Below, in pieces: positions 18,679-25,400 of a stretch of 25,400 nucleotides of DNA; within the stretch, counting starts at the first letter, position 1, and each line of letters opens with the position of its first letter. The notes under the pieces are model-generated. The model had not been told where the DNA came from and searched no databases. It worked only from the letters and a program-made list of their open reading frames with translations. This stretch comes from Chlorokybus atmophyticus. Its lineage: Eukaryota; Streptophyta; Chlorokybophyceae; Chlorokybales; Chlorokybaceae. Both the position numbers and the translations under genes were made by a program. The stretch spans positions 254,904 through 280,303 of the forward strand of contig RHPI01003169.1 in the NCBI GenBank assembly GCA_009103225.1. The letters run 5' to 3'.

Positions 18679-19056
18679 GACCCAATCCGTCCCTTTGTGG
18701 CACGATGTTTGGCCTGCCAACACCGTCTGTTTGAAACACAGCCAGTGGTAGCTACCCCACCAGCACGCTGCTCGCACGCGAGCAAGGCAGTTGGACTGCT
18801 ATCGCCGCACCTGTTCGGTAGCGCGAAGAAGACAATCGTGACATCAAATGCGCCACAGCAAATGTACCCGGTCTATGGCCTTCCAAGCACCAGGGGCGGC
18901 ATTGCTGCGTGGCAAACAGCGCTGGGAGTGCCATGGATGACCTCGGCCATTACCATAGCGAATGCAGTTCCTCCCGCAATGGTGGAGTGCATAGGGCGTC
19001 TCATGCTTAAAACAATGGATAAGCGATGTGACTACCCCCGTGTCATGGAACTATGA
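18679..19056 (+). pseudogene. C-terminal part of a second, phage-like C5-methyltransferase
   Basis: The frame follows a TGA at 18676-18678 and ends at a TGA at 19054-19056. It reads CLACQHRLFETQPVVATPP, then GGIAAWQTALGVPWMT, then ANAVPPAMVECIGRLML. The HRLFET block, W-x2-ALG-x-x-WMT and the closing AVPPAM-x-E-x-IGR-x-ML (motif X, commonly GNAVPP or AIPPAY) match the C-terminal part of C5-methyltransferases of bacteriophage type, from memory. Motifs I-VIII are not found upstream, because DNMT sequence of C on the other strand starts at about 18640. It is thus a fragment, on the opposite strand to, and different from, the DNMT of element C. Start is not determined; no host-type promoter seen. 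Confidence 0.6.
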
Positions 19057-19130
19057 GGCTTGAGTGTGGTGCACTGTATTGATGCTTAATGCCACACGGC
19101 GGACTGATTGTTGAATGTTGCATGGCACAT

Positions 19131-19586
19131 TCAATTGTGGTGACAGTTGTGCAGTGACAGCTGCCTGGTATGGTACACATCCACATGCAAAAGTCTTAGC
19201 ATACGATTAGCCATGCCTAACTGACTGATATGCCTCAAACTCAGAGTAGTGAGACAAGTACATGTGTCACGTGGAAGTGCAGTAAACGTCACCCAATACT
19301 TGCCCTCTTGTACACTGGCGCTGTCCTTGTCAAACATGGGGAGCAGCTGGACAATGCCTTTTACTTGCTCCAGAGTCACGACATCAAGATGTGGACCCCC
19401 TTGACGTTTTTCCCATTCCAGAGTGATGCACTTTGTGTCGCTCGTCACATCCAGCTTCGTGTACCAGCGGACAAACACGACCTCCTTCCACACGCGCTCG
19501 CCGCTACCACCCCACACCACCACGCGCAGAAAAAGAAGTGCCTGAGCCCACCACGTCACGTTCACACCGTCCTCATCACCTTCCAA
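19131..19586 (-). CDS. Unassigned ORF with RWYxK...LEWEK...VxxIVQLLP pattern
   Basis: An open frame of 151 codons from an ATG at 19586. It is not a known Gypsy domain. It contains EVVFVRWYTKLDVTSDTKC, ITLEWEKRQGGPHLDVVTLE, VKGIVQLLPMFDKD and KYWVTFTALPRD, with a spacing I associate with the C-terminal part of uncharacterised transposon-linked proteins of algae and other protists (from memory, uncertain). It lies in the foreign block between the protease and DNMT of C, next to the second methyltransferase fragment but on the other strand. The N-terminal part may be missing because protease sequence of C starts at 19602. Confidence 0.4.
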   Translation of the reverse strand: MEGDEDGVNVTWWAQALLFLRVVVWGGSGERVWKEVVFVRWYTKLDVTSDTKCITLEWEKRQGGPHLDVVTLEQVKGIVQLLPMFDKDSASVQEGKYWVTFTALPRDTCTCLTTLSLRHISQLGMANRMLRLLHVDVYHTRQLSLHNCHHN

Positions 19587-19601
19587 CTCAAGTGTAGAGA
19601 A

Positions 19602-20130
19602 TCAAGGCCGCCCATGGAACATCCCAGTTGCGCGCGCCATGCTCACTCCTGATGTCATGTACACCGCTGCGCCTCCGTTCACCACGCGAACAGCACGCCA
19701 CCCGTCGACCAACTCCAGTTGTTCCCTCCTCAACCAGTTGTCCAGGGTGGCAGGCAGCTTGTCGGCGAATGGACTCCTCAGGGCGATTTGGCGGCTACGC
19801 GCAAATCCGCGCACCTTGTCACGGCTGCCGGTTGCGGTGTCGAGCACGTTTGGGCATGGCATCAGCTCAGCGTCGGTGATGCCAAGGTCGCGTGCGAGGT
19901 AACGTCCGACGATGACAGGCGGGGCTTCAGAGTCCAGCATCACACGCTTGGGTGCTCGTCCATTGATAGTGACATGCTTGCCTTGGTTGGCGATCATGGC
20001 TGCATTGGCGTGGATGCGCAGCCGCTTTAATCGTCGGTAGCGTGTGCGTGGGGTGACGGCTGCTCCAGGCTCCTCTGATGGAGCCGAGCGTAGTGCGGCA
20101 AGCGCCCCTCGACCAGCTGGGTCTTGCGAA
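19602..20130 (-). pseudogene. Element C aspartic protease region
   Basis: The open minus frame from 20384 to 19602 (260 codons) includes, in its second half, RIHANAAMIANQGKHVTING, then RVMLDSEAPPVIVGRYLARD and LGITDAELMPCP. That is the retropepsin pattern hydrophobic-x-LDSGA...G...A..LG, with the active-site Gly replaced by Glu (DSEA), which should abolish activity. The TGSRDKVRGF part fits the second strand. The usual closing LG/IG block is not clear. The first part of the same frame is probably a frame-shifted reading of the Pro-rich gag tail. Confidence 0.6.
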
Positions 20131-20150
20131 CCTCCTTGTCCGCGGCCTAG

Positions 20151-20221
20151 CCCGAACCGTCCTTGTTCTAGCTGTTGGTATACACGCTGTATACCAACAG
20201 CTAAAACAAGGACGGTTCGGG
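20151..20221. repeat. Long hairpin: 33-bp stem, 5-base loop
   Basis: Arms 20151-20183 and 20189-20221 are reverse complements with a single C/T mismatch; the loop is acgct. It lies inside the gag-protease linker of C. One arm in the minus direction continues the Pro-rich gag tail (PEPSLF-like), so the other arm looks like an inverted duplication of a short local segment, made by template switching either in the genome or in sequencing/cloning. Confidence 0.9.
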
Positions 20222-20224
20222 TGC

Positions 20225-20794
20225 TGGCGGTGCTGCCTGTGGTTGCCCTGGTTGTGGCGCAGGGGGGTTGCGCCTCCATGTGGCCGGGGTCATTCCTAGT
20301 GGCATAACCAGTGGCTGTTGAGGAAACCCTGAAGGACCGGGTGTTTGTGGGCCTGCCTCGCGTGCAGCCTGTTCTACAACACAAGTCCAGCGTACAGCAT
20401 GAGCTGCCTCCCTGACCAGTGTACCTTCCTATGTGGCTGTTGAATTGTTGACCACGTCACTCCAGCGGTGATTATGAGGCATGGGCTCGAGATGCACTGC
20501 GCGCAGGAGCCGCGCTCTTATATCGTGGGTAATGGTGGGAACCCTTAAGATCCCTGCCATGTAGGCATCCCATCTGCCATAGACCACCCCCATTTGTAGC
20601 ACCGTTGTTGCTCGTGCCCTCACAATGAGGTAAATCTTTGGGTGTTGGACAAGCTGCTCATAAGTGTTGAAGATATTTCTACATCCAGGCGAACGGTCAG
20701 CTTGCCCTCTGAATAGGAATGGCCGCGAGAAGGCTCTAGGCGAGGACTCGAGTCCGGAGTTTGGCGATCTCCATACCTGCACGAGAATCGTCAT
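20225..20794 (-). pseudogene. gag: Element C gag, distal part and Pro-rich tail
   Basis: Frame 20794-20429 contains QLVQHPKIYLIVRARATTVL and RWDAYMAGILRVPT with helical character, then IRARLLRAVHLEPMPHN, and stops at 20429. In a neighbouring frame a Pro/Gln-rich tail follows (AREAGPQTPGPSGFPQQPL, NPPAPQPGQPQAAPP) up to the hairpin at 20221. No CCHC knuckle is visible. Assignment to gag rests on position before the protease and on composition. Confidence 0.5.
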
Positions 20795-21122
20795 AACTCG
20801 GTAGTTACTCCACCGATTTGGACGTTCTAGAGCTCAGTAGATAGCCTTGGAAGTAGCTACAAGATGCTTTTTAAAACGCAGCATTCAAATAAGTGTAGCG
20901 AACGTGGTAGTTTCTAGAGTAGACAGGTGTATTCCTGGCGGGTATAAAACCCGCGGACATGATGGCAATAGATGGTCTTAGTCTTAGTCTTGTTGTTGCA
21001 GCCTCTTGGCGTTGGTGTTGGGTGGCGTGCACACATGTGCATGTGTAGGTTTGCCAACGCATCTCAACAATAAGAAGCTGCGATGCGTCTGCATTGCCGC
21101 TCTGCTTCCACCCCTGGCAACC
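20795..21122. other. Non-coding, LTR-like stretch inside element C gag
   Basis: Coding signal of C stops on both sides of this ~330-bp block. It has a TATA-like word followed by a GC patch (ggtataaaacccgcgg, 20940-20955), the repeated tcttagtcttagtcttg at 20976-20992, a gtgcacacatgtgcatgtg run, and caataagaag as a possible poly(A) signal. This suggests a solo LTR in + orientation, but I could not find matched TG...CA ends with a target duplication. Confidence 0.3.
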
Positions 21123-22360
21123 TCAATATGGCCTTTTGAGCTCTAAGGTGTCAGTGGCAACCGAGGCAACCTCGTCATAGGCTTGCCGTAGCGAGCGAAG
21201 GAAGGCGTCCAACCATAACAATCTGGTGCCGAATGCGAACAGAGGGACTGCGGGGTGAGTGGTGACTAGCCAAGTCACTACTCTTGCTCGAGCTGCATTG
21301 CCACCTTCTCGCATCCTCAGCAGCCGTCTCAGGCCGATGCCTTCTTGTCGATGTAGCATGGTTGCTTGTCGCAACAGGCTGTGCAAAGTTGCTGTTCTCC
21401 TGTTGAGCCTAACCCATCCCGCTGTATACACCCTTGTGGTGTGAGGTAGCCTCTCCCTGGATCCCATTGATCGTCAGGCAAGTCTTCCAACAAGGCGGGT
21501 AGCAGCGGGGCAATCACCCCCGTAGTTTGTTGGGCCAGCACCCGCGCCAAGTCAATGTCGGGCTCATCAACGAGAGGTGTCGTGCTGGATGATGGGCCAG
21601 CGACTGTTGGTTGAAGAACGCCAGCACGAGCATCGGCAAGGGCTTGCGTTCTTGCATTGATTGCTGCCGCTTGGTCATGTCGCCAAGTGAACGCCTGTTC
21701 TGGAGCGGTGTATTGCTCATGAAGCCGAACGGTACTGAGGGGCGTAGTTCTTCGTTGTCACCCAGAGGCATGTCGGCTATATCAGCGATGTGCTGCTGTA
21801 CGTTGGGTTGCCGGTCCCAATACGTGTCCAGCGGGCTTGGCTCAAAAGATTCATGACGGACTGGTGTGGGCTGGCGTGGCGCAGTCTTCATGTCATTATG
21901 CAGAGTCAAAAACAGCTGTAGTGCCAACTCCAGTACAACAGGTGTTCTGGCCACAAAGACGCGGTCTCGCATGGGAGGCGCCATGCCGGCGAGGATTTCA
22001 TCCTCCAGTTGCCGCTGAGTCTGTTCTGGCAGGGTGTGATATTTAAACGGTGGGAAAACGCGATCACTGCGGTCAACGCGAGTTATGCGCTCTTCTCCGC
22101 GCTAAAAAGCAATGGTAGTGGGATCTGCTCAACGCATGATGGTCTCCCATGCGCGCTCAGCCTGCTGACCTCGCGGGACAGCCTAAATGACATCGAGGGC
22201 GGGCAATATATGCAACAGCTTGGACCGCTTTCGGCTGTTGACCATGTTTGATGATGCAGTAACCATAGCGTGTAATCAAGTAGCGTTAAAGGGTAGAGTG
22301 GATCAGTTAGAACGAGGGTGAGTAGTGGCGGCATGTCTTTGGGGTATGGGGCCTGTCCCG
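21123..22360 (-). pseudogene. gag: Element C gag, proximal (capsid-like) part
   Basis: From the right and across three frames: ILPALDVI and ERAWETIMRADPTTIAF, then FKYHTLPEQTQRQLEDEILA, GMAPPMRDRVFVARTPVVLE, LALQLFLTLHNDM (the LE/W..L...F and helix-rich pattern of retrotransposon capsids), a linker SFEPSPLDTYWDRQP, ADARAGVLQPTVAGPSSSTT, LARVLAQQTTGVIAPLLPAL, and DPGRGYLTPQG, then ATMLHRQEGIGLRRLLRMRE in a further frame to a stop at 21123. Frameshifts near 22000, 21690 and 21450 break it. The N-terminal end and 5' LTR of C were not found. Confidence 0.55.
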
Positions 22361-22364
22361 ACAT

Positions 22365-23100
22365 CGTACAGCCAAAAACGCGGCCATTTTAACCACTAAC
22401 TGCGCTGCAATTGCATCAAATCGCCAGCCAATTTTGGTCGCCATTGGCAAGCAGTTGCCGCTGAGATATTTTTCAACATCTTTTGTGCATCTTTGCAATG
22501 ATTGGCCAATTCGCTGCCTTTTTTCGCAACGACTGTTGACATCGTTGTGATCCCATTTGGTCAAATCCATGCGTGACCAAATGGTGGCCTAACGATGCAA
22601 TTTGTGTTTGGTTAAATCTTAACGTGAAGGTAATTCAAGTTAGCATTATTTTTATGGTTGTAACCTCGGCATTGATCACTGAATCTCGCAGCACGTACCG
22701 TGGCGTGAAAGTTACGTTAAATTAAGTTTTGAGACACTTAACTGCAGGTTGCTAGCCATATCGCACCATATTGCACCATATGTACTCCATATTGGAACAT
22801 ATGTGCTTCATTTTGCAACACATCAGAGATATTGTTTTGCCACCTTAAATAAGTGTTACATCTTAAATCATTTGGGCCATATGCAACAATATGCCGGCAT
22901 GTGCATCGTGCTCATTATTGATATTCATTTGCATATAATCTGAGCAGTTGCATGAAGTGGGGATATGTTTTGGACGGTCGAGATCTATATGTTAAAAGGT
23001 CGAACGGCTGATAGCTGATAATCGCCGCCTAGCCAATGAGCGGCATGCGGGCCGCGCAGCCCGGCAGTCGCGGGTGCCGCATGTGATGCCCTTGGGGGGT
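22365..23100. other. Unassigned DNA between elements C and D
   Basis: More AT-rich than the rest. No domain on either strand; the frame 22307-22570 (-) is not recognised. It holds an inverted repeat (22540-22597) and a cluster of ccatat/catatg words at 22750-22925 (gcaccatattgcaccatatg and variants), which look like a degenerate short repeat. It may be host intergenic DNA or a decayed LTR/DNA transposon. Confidence 0.5.
22540..22597. repeat. Two-part inverted repeat
   Basis: ccatttggtca (22553-22563) pairs with tgaccaaatgg (22574-22584) around a 10-base loop, and outside it catcgtt (22540-22546) pairs with aacgatg (22591-22597) with equal 6-base internal gaps. Total 18 paired bases. Confidence 0.7.
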
Positions 23101-23769
23101 GAGGTTTGCGTGTGCCCTAATGCCGGCCGCCCCGCCCAATCAGCCGCCCCGCTCGTTCCATAATTTACTACATGTACAATATGTGTTTTGCCTTTTTTCT
23201 AGCTTTATTAACGCTTTACGAAGGGCTTTTATAAGCTGTACAAGCGGTGCTCTGCTGCCGCGCGCGACTTCGCCTGCGACCAGCCCGGCAGCTGCCTGCC
23301 TGCGACGTATCTGCTATGTGACGCGGACTGCATAGTCAGCTACCGCTGCGCAGTACCTTGTGACGCGGACTGCCCTGTCAGCTGCCGCGTGAAATGTAGC
23401 GACGCGCGGGGTAGCAGTCTGCACTTATACAGGTCCTTTAGATTTGGTAAATTATCGACAAAACGCCTGGTTGTTAAGCTGCTTAGTTGTTGTGCTTGTA
23501 TAAATAGAAACCCTGTGTAATACAACCAACTCTTGTTTTCTGCTCTCTGCTGTGAGTATGCTGGTGTATGCTTGAGAGAGGCGTGATCCAAGGCACACTA
23601 CTGCGTTCTTGCTTGGCGTGGGAAGTAGTAGTGTTCGCGTGCGTGTGCGTGCTCGACGCGTGCGTGCGTGCGCGGGAGAAGACAAGGTTCCGGTGTGAAG
23701 ACTGTGCTCAGCTGCACACATGTGTTGTATGACTTGTGTGCTGTGTATGTGAGCACGAGCATCGTTACA
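23100..23769 (+). repeat. 5' LTR of element D (left end not determined)
   Basis: The right end is clear: ...GAGCACGAGCATCGTTACA, homologous to the B LTR end GCACGAGCACCGTCACA, followed by a primer-binding site. A TATA box (ttgtataaatagaaac) at about 23496-23511 and a poly(A)-free GT-rich tail follow the B layout; aaggttccggtgtgaag (23684-23700) is also shared with B. I set the left end near 23100 only from the B LTR length (672 bp). Confidence 0.6.
23317..23400. repeat. Tandem repeat of 42-bp period
   Basis: tgtgacgcggactgcatagtcagctaccgc begins at 23317 and a variant (tgtgacgcggactgccctgt...) at 23359. Agreement is strong over the first ~28 bases and fades afterwards. It lies in the probable U3 part of the D LTR, where short promoter repeats are common. 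Confidence 0.7.
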
Positions 23770-23770
23770 G

Positions 23771-23783
23771 TGGTATTGGAGCC
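23771..23783 (+). promoter_or_regulatory. Primer-binding site of element D
   Basis: TGGTATTGGAGCC starts one base after the LTR end; B has TGGTATCGGAGC. It is a variant of the initiator-Met tRNA-complementary site TGGTATCAGAGC with two changes. Confidence 0.8.
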
Positions 23784-23856
23784 CTTGGAAGGGTTGAGTT
23801 TCTTGTTTACAAAGGGTATTAACTATATCTTTGGTGTGTGAGGTATTTTTCTGTTT

Positions 23857-24901
23857 ATGGACGCTACCATGGATGATGCACGTGTTGTGGAGCTTCAGCA
23901 AGTGCTGGTCGCTGCTCATGAGGAGCTACATCGTGTTCAAGCATCTGCCCAAGCTCAAGCGGCACAATTTCAAGAAGTCTTGGCACAAGCGCGCGCGGCT
24001 ACGCCTATTGCTGCACCTGTGGCTCTTCCACCAGCCTCTCATCACGTAAAAGTGCCAAAATCAAAGCCACTCAAGGGCCAGAGGGATGGTGACTGCGTCG
24101 AGGAGTGGGTGTTTGCTATCTCTTTATGATTGAAGCTCACCGAAGTACCCGTACATCTCCATATCGATGTGGCTGCTACTTTCTTTGAGGGAGCTGCACT
24201 TCTGTGGTGGCGTCATCGTTGTGCTCGTGTGGAAGCTGGTCTCGAGGTCCCCTTTGTCACCGTGGCTGAGCTGGCCGCTGAGGTGAAGAAACAGTTCGTA
24301 CCGGTGCAAAGCATGAAGACAAGACGCGATCAGCTCTACACTTGTGCAAACGCAGTCCGTGATGGCCTACACATCTGCGTTTCAGCGTCTTGTGCTCTCT
24401 ATACCGAACATGACTGAGGAGGAGCAGCTGGACCGCTATACGCGCGGGTTGAAGACTCTTTGTCGCAAGGAAGTTGAGCTTCGTGACGCCAAGTCTCTTG
24501 CGGAGGCCATTCTCATCGCCGAGCGTAAGGACGTGTTGTACTTCAAGGGTACTGCCAAAGACACTGATTGTGGGCGCTTCAATCAGTCACGGGAAGGTTT
24601 GTATCGCTTGTACACACCTTTCGAAGCTGGTTCGGGAGCTGCAACAGCTGCGGGGGCTGGCTCGGGACCTACACCAATGGAGTTGGGTGTTTTCCATGCT
24701 TCAAAGAGGGGTGTGAAGGGTCGGGAAGATGCCAAGGCAGTTCGGAAGTGTTGGGAGTGCTCTTTCACTGAACATATGCGCTCCAACTGCCCCATCTTCA
24801 AGGCAAAGTTGGCTGCACATGCACGCAACGCGCGCGGCGGTGGACGTGTGAATACGGTGGAGGAGGAGATGTTGCAATCGGGAAACGGCTCACCTCAGTA
24901 G
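23857..24901 (+). pseudogene. gag: Element D gag (one stop, one frameshift)
   Basis: Starts MDATMDDARVVELQQVLVAA, an Ala/Gln/Glu-rich coiled coil like the B start MEDPRMEELQAAILALREEL. Then KVPKSKPLKGQRDGD and EEWVFAISL, a TGA at 24127-24129 (B reads SSWLKLTEV through here), HIDVAATFFEGAALLWWRHR, a frameshift near 24340, SIPNMTEEEQLDRYTRGLKT, a Gly/Ala-rich linker (GSGAATAAGAGSGPTPME), and an intact CCHC knuckle CWECSFTEHMRSNC. It ends SPQ and an amber codon at 24899-24901, with pol in the -1 frame as in A and B. Confidence 0.88.
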
Positions 24902-25400
24902 CTAAGGAGGCTGCTGCTGGGGTTGAGATGGAGCCTCTTTTTGATGTTGACAGTTCAGAGCCTTTCGTGGATGCGTCGGTGACTGTTGGCGGCATGTATA
25001 CGTGCGCGACGGCGACACGAAACGGTGTGGTTCGTGTGCCCGATGAGGCGAGGCAGATGCTGACCGTCACGGCCATGATTTGCAAGGGTGATGGGCCTTG
25101 GGTGGAGTAAATTGCTGGTGGATAGCGGCGCGAACAGCAACTTCATGAATCGGGAGGTTGCGCGTCGACACAAGTGGCTTTCGTGGGCGAATGCCGGCTC
25201 CGAACTCTCGCGAACGGCCGTGCGCCAACCGGAGCTGCGAAGCTGAGCAAAGAGCTTGAAGTCCACGTGGGGATGATAAAGGATAGCCTACAGTTTTGCT
25301 GCCTCAAGCTCGGCCACGGCTTTGATGGCATTTTGGGGCTACCTTGGCTTTGGACACATAACCCCGCCATTAATTGGAGGAAGCGCCTAATTGCTGCCCC
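24902..25400 (+). pseudogene. Element D protease (frameshifted, partial)
   Basis: The pol frame is already open across the gag stop (SVAKEAAAGVEMEPLFDVD). The active site LLVDSGANSNFM lies at about 25112-25147 but is out of frame with what precedes: relative to A and B two bases are missing after GAG at about 25108, producing a TAA. A second shift near 25208 precedes LANGRAPTGAAKLSKELEV, then the frame is clean to the ILGLPWLW block and the window end. Confidence 0.85.

Larger units (their letters stand above)
7474..22360 (-). mobile_element. Element C: DNMT- and PHD-bearing Gypsy element
   Basis: Read right to left: gag (22360-20225), protease (20130-19602), C5-DNA methyltransferase (18640-17340), RT (17330-16507 continuing at 9988), RNase H, integrase, PHD finger (7688-7554), polypurine tract and LTR. 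It is interrupted by element B at 9984-9988, by a foreign block at ~18660-19600, and perhaps by an LTR-like stretch at 20795-21122. Its RT, integrase and gag differ clearly from those of A/B/D, so it is another lineage. All domains carry stops or frameshifts. Confidence 0.8.
23770..25400 (+). mobile_element. Element D: third A/B-type Gypsy copy, cut by window end
   Basis: After LTR and primer-binding site come gag (23857-24901) and the start of pol with protease, reaching GILGLPWLWTHNPAINWRKR at the window end. It is the most diverged of the three copies in gag and has its own indels, so it represents a related subfamily. RT onward and the 3' LTR lie beyond 25400. Confidence 0.9.

Noticed and set aside
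18397-18777. Minus frame with repeated TGRCHQPLTGQLQQPPTGR-type peptide
   Set aside because: It is the out-of-frame reading of the 48-bp tandem repeat; the frame leading into DNMT motif I is the neighbouring one.
1-25400. CRISPR array, rRNA or tRNA genes, bacterial operons
   Set aside because: No spaced direct repeats of CRISPR type, no recognisable rRNA or tRNA cloverleaf, and the content is eukaryotic retrotransposon throughout.

Overview
This is eukaryotic repeat DNA with no recognisable single-copy host gene. Almost all of it from about 2.4 kb onward is Ty3/Gypsy-type LTR retrotransposon sequence of two lineages, nested in each other and decayed to different degrees. The host cannot be named from sequence alone. 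The DNA-methyltransferase- and PHD-bearing element (C) is of a kind I associate, from memory and unverified, with green algae and related protists, so a unicellular green alga is my best guess (low confidence).

Layout. 1-2408: no credible gene; TG/CA-rich low-complexity DNA, several hairpins, and a cluster of GGACC/GGTCC words. 2409-6431 (+): element A, an old chromovirus-type copy (gag, protease, RT, RNase H, integrase), truncated at both ends and full of frameshifts and stops. 6432-7473: two diverged ~220-bp LTR-like repeats around ~600 bp of unassigned DNA; the right-hand one probably is the 3' LTR of element C. 7474-9988 and 16507 to ~22360 (-): element C, a second Gypsy lineage read right to left as gag, protease, C5-cytosine DNA methyltransferase (DNMT), RT, RNase H, integrase, PHD finger. 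9989-15382 (-): element B, a young relative of A inserted into the RT of C with a 5-bp target duplication (TGTAC). At 15383 there is an N; after it, 1118 bases already seen at 9543-10660 are repeated, this time as flank + complete LTR + the other flank of C. This looks like a full-length allele and a solo-LTR allele of one insertion joined in the assembly. 18660-19600: foreign material between the protease and DNMT parts of C, including the C-terminal part of a second, phage-like C5-methyltransferase on the + strand. 22365 to ~23100: unassigned. About 23100-25400 (+): element D, a third member of the A/B lineage, cut by the window end.

How the parts relate. A, B and D share gag (coiled N terminus, WWRHRC motif, CCHC knuckle), a DSGA protease, YLDD RT, and a gag/pol junction in which pol lies in the -1 frame over the gag stop codon. 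B ends in a chromodomain. C instead carries a chromatin writer (DNMT) and a reader (PHD). So both lineages encode chromatin-interacting modules, by different solutions. Every element here is damaged; B is the least so (three nonsense codons, no frameshift seen).
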